Below, in pieces: positions 1 to 10,744 of a stretch of 64,000 nucleotides of DNA. The position numbers were made by a program, and so were the translations under genes. The notes below the pieces were generated by a model that was not told the DNA's origin, did not search any database, and saw only the letters and a program-made list of their open reading frames with translations. How positions within the stretch are numbered: the first letter of the stretch is position 1; each line of letters starts with the position of its first letter. The DNA comes from Atherinomorus stipes (Eukaryota; Chordata; Actinopteri; Atheriniformes; Atherinidae). The stretch is taken from positions 248,001 to 312,000 of the forward strand of contig JALJCO010007110.1 of the NCBI GenBank assembly GCA_023101725.1. The letters run 5' to 3'.

Positions 1-71
1 GCAGTGCTAGTTTTATAGTGCAATGCATTGTGGTATGCCTGTTTCAGTTAATAAGTCATTTTGATCAAATA

Positions 72-286
72 TACTTCACTCACAAAAAGTTAGGGATATT
101 TGGGTTTTTGTATGATGTCAAAATGAACCTAAATTCCACTACAACCTTTCCAGGTGAACTGAATTAGACTTTCTCTAGACTTTTTAATGCACATGTACAC
201 TGTTCAATGGTAAAATGTAGATTGCACATCATGCTGTTCTCCAAAAACCGAAAGTTGAATATCCCTTACTTTTTGTGAGTAGTATG
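72..286. mobile_element. Non-autonomous Tc1/mariner-like MITE, copy 1
   Basis: The ends are inverted repeats sharing CTCACAAAAAGT (left about 78-90, right about 268-280), continuing inward as GTTAGGGATAT and ATATCCCTTAC. Both outer ends read TAC/GTA, which fits a TA target. There is no transposase frame. The same family recurs at 11198-11413. Superfamily is inferred from the TA ends only. Confidence 0.65.
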
Positions 287-693
287 TATATATATATACA
301 TATGTATATATATTAGTATGTATAATAACATCCTTGTTAATAACAAAGTTGGTAGAATTTTGTTTGTGATGTGTTGGGAAACTGTGGAATAGTATTACCT
401 TAGAAATTATTTTCCATGATTTTTTTCTCTTGGATATGTAATGTAGATGTGTACTATGAGTTTTTTTTTCTTCTTCTTTTTTTTTAAATAACCGCAGAAG
501 ATTAATTAAAAAGATTCAAGGGTTTCTTTCTCCAAAATAAGCTATTAAAGTCACTCTTAATGGATTGGAAATAAAAGGTTACATGACCAGAAATAATAAT
601 AAAAAGAGACATCTGTAGAACTGATGCTAACATGTTAAGATATTTTAATCTAATTTTTAAAAGATATTAACGTTTTCATTTATGTATTAACAG
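287..693. other. AT-rich upstream region and 5'-UTR intron end of ctu1
   Basis: This is AT-rich DNA with a short TA microsatellite (about 286-315) and no coding signal. It ends in an intron acceptor CAG at 691-693, only five bases before the ctu1 ATG. The ctu1 leader is therefore probably spliced, with an upstream non-coding exon outside the window or unrecognised here. Confidence 0.5.
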
Positions 694-698
694 CCAAG

Positions 699-1819
699 AT
701 GCCTGTTCTGTGCAGCAACTGCACTAAGAAACGTGCTGTCCTGAAGCGTCCAAAAACCAGCCATTCGCTGTGCAAGGAGTGCTTCTTTTGGGCCTTTGAA
801 GAGGAGGTACATCAGACCATCGTGGCAGCAAAGCTCTTCAAACCTGGAGAGATTGTAGGGATCGCTGCCTCAGGAGGAAAGGACTCCACTGTACTCGCGC
901 ATGTTATGAAGCTCCTAAATGAGCGTTACAACTATGGCCTTGAACTCATGCTTATCTCTGTTGACGAGGGCATCACTGGTTACAGAGATGACTCCTTGGA
1001 GACAGTGAAGAGGAATCAGGAACAGTATGAGCTGCCGCTGAAGATTGTGTCGTACGAGGAGCTGTATGGCTGGACTATGGATGCTATAGTGAAGCAGGTG
1101 GGGCTGAAAAATAACTGCACCTTCTGTGGTGTTTTCAGAAGGCAGGCATTGGACCGAGGAGCCATCATGCTGAAAGTGGATAAGATATGTACAGGTAATC
1201 AAATTGCTATTAAAGTTTGACTACATGAGTGTTATTTTTGTTTAGCTGAAAGTGGTTGTATTTTTCCATTTTCTCCCCCATAGGTCACAACGCTGACGAT
1301 GTGGCAGAAACTGTTCTGATGAATGTCTTGCGAGGGGACATAGCTCGTCTGCGTCGTTGCACTGCTATCTCTACAACAAGTGAGGGTGAAGGGGTTGTCC
1401 CACGCTGCAAGCCCCTTAAGTATGCTTATGAAAAAGAGATTGTTCTGTACGCTTATTTTAAAAAGTTAGACTACTTTTCTACTGAATGCATCTACTCTCC
1501 CAATGCTTATCGTGGCTATGCGAGGACCTTTCTGAAGGACCTGGAGAGTATAAGGCCTAGCTCCATAATGGATATCATCCACTCTGGTGAGAACCTGTCT
1601 GTGTGTGAAGGGGTCAAGATGCCTGTCCAGGGAACCTGCAACCGCTGTGGCTACATATCCAGCCAAGTGCTGTGCAAGTCATGTGTGCTGCTGGAGGGTC
1701 TGAATCGAGGTCTGCCAAAGCTGGGTATAGGCAAGCACCACCGCTTTCATGATAAAATTCTCTCTCAGCAGCCCCTTACCGAGAAGGAGGAGAGAAAGCT
1801 GAAATCAGTTGACTTTTGA
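699..1819 (+). CDS. ctu1: Cytoplasmic tRNA 2-thiolation protein 1 (Ctu1)
   Basis: Coding exons are 699-1194 and 1284-1819, joined at a GT-AG intron (donor GTAATC, acceptor TAG) to give 343 residues, the usual length for the family. Ctu1 with Ctu2 transfers sulfur, delivered by the Urm1 pathway, to wobble U34 of cytosolic tRNAs for Lys, Gln and Glu. Visible signatures are an N-terminal zinc knuckle (C5, C8, C25, C28), the PP-loop ATP-pyrophosphatase motif SGGKDS at 58-63, CTFC at 140-143, the conserved HNADD after the splice (167-171), candidate sulfur-relay cysteine C234, and a C-terminal zinc pair C284/C287 and C296/C299. The start is the first ATG after a spliced leader (acceptor at 691-693). 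No frame damage is seen. Pxn follows in tandem on the same strand about 760 bases beyond the stop codon. Confidence 0.96.
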
Positions 1820-2140
1820 TGATGGTTATCGCATACAAAAATCAAGAAATACAATGACATGTTAGTGTAAATTACATTTTTTTTCTATCAGAGTACTTTT
1901 AAAAAAAATTTGCCATCTTTATAATTTTTCAATAGAAAAAAAGTAAAAACAATTTTTTACAGTCAGCATAGATTGACATACTTGAACAGAGTAGTAGCTG
2001 CATGAAATACAGAGAAATTGTAATGTCTCAGATTGAATGTATGTTTTATTTATTTTCACATGTTTCCTTATACTTTTTTTTGGGGGGGGGGGGGGGGGGG
2101 GGTCAATGTATTGTCTTTAATAAATGTACAATTATGACGA
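1820..2140 (+). other. ctu1: ctu1 3' UTR with polyadenylation signal
   Basis: AT-rich sequence follows the ctu1 stop. A canonical AATAAA lies at 2119-2124 and a GT-rich stretch follows. A run of 21 G (2082-2102) sits just upstream of the signal. The end of the transcript near 2140 is inferred. Confidence 0.55.
2082..2102. repeat. Poly-G tract (G21)
   Basis: This is an uninterrupted run of 21 G directly after a T8 run. Its length is likely polymorphic and prone to sequencing error. On RNA it could form a G-quadruplex within the ctu1 3' UTR. Confidence 0.9.
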
Positions 2141-2339
2141 GGAGTAGTTGTTCTCTATAGGTCCAATGTGATTGTGTTACAGTTGCTAGAGATATCACAT
2201 AACAGTAGCGCACAACTAAAAAAAAATTCCATTTATATGATTAAAATTATTAATGTTTGTTTTAATCATGCCTGTATTTTCATTATGTCTCTTAAAAAAT
2301 AAGTTACTTTGCATCTTTTGGCTGTGGAGCAAAATATAA

Positions 2340-2576
2340 TCATTTCAAACGTACAGTGTCAACTTTTGGCCACAAGATGTCGCTCGTGGTCAAAAGCTGT
2401 CGTGAGACCGCGCGCTCTGGTAAAGTACACATGCACATACTGCGGCGCGTTCCCGAGACCAATCCCAACTTCCAGGGACGCAGTGGTGAAGTTTGAAGAA
2501 GAAATTTCAGACTTCGTAAACAGTCAAGAAGCTCGCCAAACAGAAAACTGACGCACCTTCCAACTAGGCAGCCACT
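2340..2576 (+). promoter_or_regulatory. pxn: Probable pxn promoter and 5' UTR
   Basis: GC content and CpG frequency rise sharply (2360-2480: several CGCG and GCGC) against AT-rich flanks, immediately before the paxillin initiator ATG at 2577. An inverted pair CTTTTGGCCAC / GTGGTCAAAAG (about 2365-2395) brackets a CTCF-like core. A CCAAT box (ACCAATCC) lies near 2459. No TATA box is apparent. The transcription start is not defined by sequence. Confidence 0.45.
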
Positions 2577-5500
2577 ATGGACGATTTAGGTGAGTTCTGA
2601 AGCTTTTTTGGAAAAGCGAAGTTTCATTTTGTCCACAGTGAGGAACGGATAACAGGGTGGAGGAGTAGTTAACGTCACGTCGAGATTTTATGTTCAAAAG
2701 AATAGCTTTTCTGATTCACTGGGGGTTGTTCACCCTGCTCCGGAAAATCATGCTATTATCAGACAGACATGTTAGAGAGAGATGTGAAAAAGTAAATGTT
2801 TGCCATACTAAATATCTCACCCACTTTTTCTTTAAATAAGCATCGTAGTAACATAGCCGCTGGACATTGCTAGCCTTCACCACCTCCTCCTTTTAAACTC
2901 TCCTTCTCGTTAACATAACGTTAACGTCTCTGCTAATAACATGCTGTCCTGTTGAAGTATATGAACAACCTTTATTCGGTATATGTGCATGAAGGATGAG
3001 TTGTTTATCTGACTTTTTTGTCACCGAGCTTACACGTTACCTCCTCAACTTTTGCCCCAGGCTTCTCATTCCAACTTTGAAGTGGCGGAGTCAACAGGCC
3101 TCCGTGTTTAGATTGCGTACAGCACAAAGTGATCTCAGCCCTGGTTTGGCTGATTAAAATCCAGTCTTGTCCGTGATGGAGCAAAGCATAACCACTGCCA
3201 TCATATGAAAATCCCCGATGTAGGAGACAAAATTAAAAGTGTGTAAAAAATAAAGTCAAAACTGGACATCTCAGTCATAATTTAGAAAGAAAACCACTTA
3301 AAAGAAATTCAGCACCCCATCTCACCATGTCAGTTTTTTTCATCAGCATGTTTTACTTGGTCACTGGCAAGATGAAACAATTGTAGTTGTTTGTAGATTG
3401 TTTATTTCTATTTTTTGTACTGCAAAATTCAGGTGGATGGACTAGAAAGCAAGGACTAAATAGAGCCCAAATCATCTTTTCAGCTCATCAACGAGTACTC
3501 GGAGAAATATATAATCAGATAAATAGCTATTTACCAAACTCTAAAAAAAAAAAAAAAAAAAAGGATTTTGTGGCACTTTACAGCACTGGGGGGGACTGTA
3601 GAATAGAAGGTGCCAAACTGTGGTAATCTGCTCTGATAACGTTGAAGGCATGGTGGACTGAAGGTTGCACAAGTCTCACTCTGTGCATATAAAAACAGAG
3701 GACTTTATAATTATTTCCCAGCAACCTGACCAATGAGCTCAGTTTATTTAGTCACCAATCTCAAATATGCCTGAGGCTCACACTGTGCAGCTGTTAATTT
3801 TAGCACTTGATCACAAACCTTGAATGTGTGAATGCAAATTTCTCATGTTACTGAATGACTCATTATTACTAAATAGCTGCCACATTTATAGCCTTAAGAG
3901 AGACCTCCAGTTGAAATTATTTTTTTCCTTTACTAGTACTGATGCTCAAATATAATTTGGAATGATTTTTCTGTATACGTGTCTTGAGTAAAGTCCTTGT
4001 AGACTTGTGTGTTCTGGCTCTAACCTTTTATCATCATCATCTAGTACTATGATCTAACATTTAGTTACACCATATGAGGGGAAAAAAGACCCACACTGAC
4101 ATCTGCATTGAGTAATCAGTAGTATTGAGCTTGCAGTAAAGAAGCAAATTCTTAAAGGACAGGTACACATATTAATTGTATTAATTTTTATCAATGAATT
4201 AATTATCAGCTATTGATTTTAGCCCACTAGAAGACTAATCTTCCCCATATCAAGTATTAGGTATTTTTATGATGTCATCTATTTTTTTGCACTGTGTTAA
4301 TCATTGACCTTTTTTGTTATAGTTTTTATCAATCGGTCAGTCTGTTATATGTGCTATGCTAATTCAAGATAAATTACTTAGTCTGCCTGTCAAGTGTAGG
4401 AGTTGTCTCAGGTTTTTACTGATCTCCCAAAGTAGAACTGCAGTAAAACAGATTTGTGAATTGTTTAAGTGGAGAGATGATGGGCCACATTTTGCATTTG
4501 GCCTGCTGTTAGAATACCTCCAGGGCACACTAGATGCTATTGCTGCCGAAGGCTGCTGAAAGACCTTATTGTTGGTCGAGAGGGAGCTCACAGCCCCTGT
4601 GAAGCCGCGTGAAAAGCAGACCAAGGAAGGGGGCGAGGCTGCTGAGGAATTTCGAACATCACTCTGTGTCAGGGTCCAAGGCCAAATACTCTCTGGGTCA
4701 TGACTCAACTCCTGCCTCTTCTCTCAGCCCTGTGTATACTGTCGGTTTTAGTCTGTCCTGCTGTAACATAGGTCATCTTACAGTTGGAGATGGTTACATG
4801 TTAGAGAAATTTGAGATGTTATAGCATTACATTAACAAAAAGGTTAGTTAAATTACTTTCAACCATCCCCCCATAGCAGCAAAAAACAAACCATGTTAAA
4901 GATTACTTGATGACTAGTTTATCGTACCTCGACTAAACCCCAGATAAGAAGTCTGTGCAGGTTCTTGCATCAAGGCCCAGTGGTTACTGTTAAAGGGACT
5001 AGAGGCAGGAATTAAAAAAACAAACAATCATGCATGTCCATTTTTTTTATATACTAATGGGTGATGAAGTGCTAAATACCAAAAATAACGTTTCCACCCA
5101 CGTTTCTCGCCGTTGCCTTGAACAGGCTGTGTGCTGCAAAATGTGCTGCAATTCGGTGTCCGAATTTCCCGCGCTGCCCTGCGGACGTGACGTCAAATGA
5201 CGCTACATTTAAAAAAAAAAAAAAAAATGACGCTACATCCGCAGTTTTGATACAGGAAGAAGACGGTTGCGGTAAATTCAAACACTGTAAGCAATAGTTA
5301 TGGATTCTTCTGCCGTCAGCAAACAATCCAGATCAACTGAAAAAGACCACTAAAAAGTGTAACTACGAAGAAAAAGGTTACTAAAACAACATTATAGCTT
5401 CAGTTTGTGCACGCTCCCGTGACGGCTTGGCTCGTGGCTGCAACTACCTGAAGCGCCAGTTGCGAGTTTCGTTTCTTAATCTTGCCTCAAGTCCCTTTAA

Positions 5501-8500
5501 GTCAGCAGGGAGCTATTTGGAAACAAGATAAAAATGTACTCTTTTCCCTCTTCTGTCCTTTCATGTGTATTGATCTATGTTGCTTCCCACTTGAGGAAGG
5601 CAATTCTCTTGGCTGAGTGTGAATGCTCTTCCAGGCTGTTCCTCTGAGTCAGATATTTCCAGCGGGTTTCTCCATTCAAGCTTTAACGGTCCTAACCAGG
5701 TGCTGGCAAGGCCTAATCTCAATTTTGTTTCTGTTGTGGCCAAGGGGACAGGTTCTCACCCAGATGTGGACCTTAAGCCACAGGTTGTGCAGCTACTGTT
5801 TGAATGATCCGTCTTTGTTTTTTATGTTTGTGTGGTATGAAGCCATTCGGCTCTTTGTAAATTCCTTTTGTGAGATTCAGGGAAACTGCCCTATCTCACT
5901 TGTTGTATAAACAGGTTTTTTTTTATGTCTACCGCAACATATATTGCAGATAACTTTTGTCCATTAGACTTGAGCATAATTAATCCATAATGTTAGCACG
6001 CAGGTCTCAACACCTGTATGCAAATACTTATGTGTACACTGCTTTACACAAACTTGACAATGTTTTCTTCCGTTTCTTTCTATAAGTTGAACAAGAAAAA
6101 CACTGTTTGAGATCTAGATTGAAGGCTGGATAGTTTTTAGTTGCCTACTTTGAAACATTTCTGATTCATACAATCATCTTAAAAGAACTACAGATGAGGA
6201 TAGGTGTTACTGGTTGTTTAAAACAGTGGGAACCACAATTTAAAGACATCCCAAGATATGTGTACAGGAGCACAGCTTCATGCATTTGTAAACACACAGC
6301 AGTCCTGTAACATTTATTGTAACAGCATTAGTCGATCACCTTGCAGAGGAAGGTGTAATTCATGAAATGGTAGTCAGAGTTTACTTTTAAGCAGCGTGGT
6401 CTTTAATGTTTACAGCTTTTGCACGGCATACCAGAAATCTTCGAAGGTCTTCTGTGGTTTCTGTGGCTCGGTGTGACAGTAGCACACAGTTAGTGTTTCC
6501 AAACTAGCTATCATCACTATCATCACTATGAGCGCTACAGGGGTTAGTGCATACCACTCTTAACCAGTGGACTCGCCTGCAAGGCGAGAAAGAAGCTCTT
6601 GACTGTAAATCAGTCTTGTTTCTGAGCTCCACACCCATCCTGTTCTGGGTCTGGGGAAGAGTGCTACATGGCTGACCTCATCGCTTAGGCAACCGAGCCT
6701 GCCCCACATCCTCAGGAAACACAGGAGAAAAACAATGAGCGGAGTCAGTGCTGGAGGCCAGCAGACACTGCTAGAGGGGGCAGCTGTGGGCCCTCAGTCT
6801 GTGAACTTGGTGCAAGAACAGCATTTCTTCTGTAAAAAGTTGTTGTACCATATTGTTCTTTAACTTGCAGCTCTTTCCGGTCTCTTCCTGTTCCCCTCTG
6901 ATATCCTATAGTCATGCCTGTTCAGTTTTGTAACTTTGTAACTTGGCTCAGTGTAAAGCACCAACAATTTTCTGCACAGGTCATGCTCTGGAGCATGAAT
7001 CCTTGCAACATTTTACTTACATCGTTCAAGTACGGGATGCCTCAGGCTTTCGATAGGTCCCCAGTAATGGAGACTGTTTAAAAGAAAAGGAGGAGCCCCA
7101 TTAGACTTAAAGGGGAACTTCGCTTTTTTTCAATCTGGACCTATTTTCTTGCATGAAATATGTTCATTTACTCACCCAGACAGTTTTGGTGCAACTTGAA
7201 TTCCTTTGGGAGATATTTAGATCCACACGAGGTAAGCGTATGCACCATATAATGGCAGTGATGGGGCAACCGCGCCCAGCCTCTAAATAAGGCATTATCT
7301 GCCACAAACTCCTTTTATTTCACCAATGTTTTGTTACAAAACATTAGTCGCCCCCCCCCTGTGAGCTTGAAGCGGCTTTTTCGTGGTGATTTGTCCTTTA
7401 ACTTTTTACAGAGGCAGCTTTGATGACGTCACTATTATGCGACACCATAACAAGTAAACGTCTGTAAATAAGGACAAATCACCACGAAGGAGCCGCTTAG
7501 TGGGTAGTGGGGAACCCTGGTCCTCAAGGGTTGGTGTCTCTTCTGGCTTTCTATTTCTCCCCACTCCACCACACCTGATTCAAATCAAATGGATCTAACA
7601 GCCAATCAAGTTCTGCACAGAGACTCATTGATTTGAATCAGGTGTGTAGGAGCAAGGACAAGTGGAAGACCTGCAGGATGAGGGCCAAGGTTCCCCACCC
7701 CTGCTTTAAACCATCTGTTCAGGATGAGATGCACTGGAGCGGTCTAACTCATTTTAAGGACCTTTTCAAGGGGAAGATATTGGCATCATTTGAACAACTC
7801 AGCAATAAATATGGCCTACAACACAATCCCACTTTTTTTCTAGATATTTACAAGCCAGAAACTTAATTCAATCCCATCTTTCAGGCTCAGTCTCTATGCC
7901 AGAGTTCACACTGTTGGAAACCATCCTACTATTGAACCCGACCCGCAAAGGGTTGATCTTGTGGCTCTTCAATAAGATGCTAAACATGACAGAGATCTCC
8001 TCATCCAAACTCAGAACTCTATGGGAGGTGGATTTGAGCAAGACCATTCCAGATGAGACATGGGTCTTTATTTTTAAACTTGTTAATACAACATCCCTGT
8101 GTGTGTGCCAATTGTCTCATTCAGTTTAAAGACACACAACGTAACTTTTAGACCTTAAAAATATACGTTTCTGACTCGTTTTGATGGCACACCAACATTC
8201 AATATGTGCATTTTCGAGCCGTCACTACCCAGAGGCGTCCCGGGGCTCAGAAACAGCAGTATATAAGACTCCCATCCGGGATGCGACTGTGATGTGCAGC
8301 CCACTATTGGTTTGCAGCACCGCGTCACTCACAAGCAACCGGATGTAAACTAGGTATCAACACGCGGGTGTTTTGAACGCGCATCATGTTGAATTCGGTA
8401 AAGAAATGCAAGGAAACATTACCGGAGGAAGAGAGGAAAAGAAAGAGAGGAAGGGACAGAACAAGAGTCAAGATAAGACTGTCTTTTACTGGCTGGAGTG

Positions 8501-10686
8501 AATCACAGTCTAGATACGATACAAGATGGATGCTAGTTTAGCCGCCGGTAGGGGGGTGTCACTGAGAAACTGTTAGAAGTTCCGTTGTGTGTCTTTAAAG
8601 TGGTACATAGAGCCCACTTCTCCAAAAGCAAGCTGTCACATATTTATCCAGAAATCACTCCATGCTGTGACAACCGCCGAGGCCACACTGGTTCATATAC
8701 TGGTCTTGTCCCAGTCTTGGTCAGTTCTGGGCAGATATTTTTCATACCCTGTCCAAGTTCCTCGGGGTTGTAACACCTAATCCTCTCCTGGCTCTGTTTG
8801 GCATCAGTGGTGAGGAATTGCCTTTAAACCTCTAAAAGACACGTTGTCATTCTGTTCTCTGGTAGCAAGGCGCACAGTTCTCATCAAATAGAAGGGTGCT
8901 GCTCCTCCAACTCACAAACTGTGACTACATGACTTTATCTTGTGCTTGAGACTGGAAAAAATAAGACGTTCTCTTCAACATTTTAAGAAATTTTAAAGAA
9001 CATGGGTCCATTTCCTTGACTCATTTAAAAATATATAATGTTTACAGATGAATTGATTTATTAAAATGTGCTCTCCCTTCTTGTTGGGGGTAAAGATGCA
9101 GTGTGCAGATCTAGGGCAGTGACCTGGGTAAACATGAAGGGGATTAATTTATTATTTTGTTGTTTTTGTTTATGTATGTTGTTTCAATAGAACCTGTCTG
9201 ACTTTTTTTGCACTGTTTTTTTTATTTTATTTGAATGTATAAGACAGGGGTGCCCAAGTCCAGTCCTTGAAAGCTATTATTCTGCACATTTGGTTCCATT
9301 CCCTCTCCAGCACACCTGAATCAAATGAATGGCTCGTTTCCAGGCCTCTGCAGAGTTGAATGACATGCGCTGAGGGAATTAGTCATATGATTCAGGTATG
9401 TTGGGGAGGGAATGTTCTAAAAATTGCAAGATAGTAGCTCTCAAAGACTAGACTTGGGTACCCCTGGTATAAGAGAAAAAACTTAAATAAAAAGACAGTG
9501 ATTTTAAAAAAAGGGGGGGGGGATTGGTTTTCCACTTCTATTGACTAAATGCACAATTTTTTGTTAGACTAAGTTTGATCATACATTTCTGTCTTTTCTA
9601 CTAGGTCTGCCTGGTTATCAAAAGTCATGTCCTGACAGAAAATCTGCAACAACTTGCTTTTATTTTTGCCATCAAATCTTTTTAAACATTTTTTTGTGAT
9701 TTTTAAACTGTATTTGAGCCAGTTGTTGATTTTATTAGATGATAATCACAATTGATTGACTGAACCAAAAAAAACAAAGAAATTAAATCTTCACTGAAGT
9801 TCGGAAAAAAAGCAATGTTCAGCAAGATCTGTGACTGTGCACAACGAGCAAAATTATAGATGGGGAGAACTATATTTATATAATTAAACTTAGTTTAAAA
9901 AAGGAAGGGGAAAAAACTAAGTGTACTTAAAGTACTACTTTATTTCTTATTAATTTGGACTTTTGCAAAACATCTGTTTAGCTGCAAATTATCCTCAGTT
10001 TAAGAGGGATGAAAGCATCCAATTTAGTGCAGAGGGCCAATATAACATGAACTTAAAGAAATTATCACTTCGAAGTTGTTTGCCATATAAAATCCCAATG
10101 TTGTTAAGTAAGTGTGTATGTGTGTGTGTATATATATTAGGGATGCACCGAAAATTCGGCCACCAAAAGTTTTCGGCCAAAAATGACCCAAAAGTGCATT
10201 TTCGGTTTTCGGCCGAAAGACATAAATCACCGAAACAACACAGCCGAAACTTGTGATGATGCAACAAACAGCTCATCCAGCACGCAACTTATGAACTTTG
10301 TGTTTTTATGTGAAAATATATTTAATTTCACTGTCTTTCAGCAGCCAGTCAGTTATAAGCCTGTATATTATTATTTGTTGTAATAGTCCTACAGAAAAAA
10401 AATGTAAAAGGCATTATGTAATGTACACGAGTGGAGTCAAACTAAATATTTTATTTTGAATTTTAAACTATAGGGTACATTCTGTAATGTCAGGGGTAAA
10501 TAAATATTTTGATACTTTTGTACTTGATTTGTTGCAATGATTGATTTTAGTGAAGTTAGTACACATCGTAGCTAAAAGTGCTACAGTTCTAATAATTGAC
10601 ATTTTTTTTCGGTGTTCGGTTTTCGGCCTTGGTTTGTTCATTTTTTGTTTTCGGTTTCGGTCAAGTATTTTCATTTCGGTGCATCC

Positions 10687-10744
<58 letters not shown>

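Noticed and set aside
6530..6650. Possible tRNA or small RNA around CTTGACTGTAAATCAG in pxn intron 1
   Set aside because: The anticodon-like arm can be drawn but no D-arm, T-arm or acceptor stem fits; no B box.
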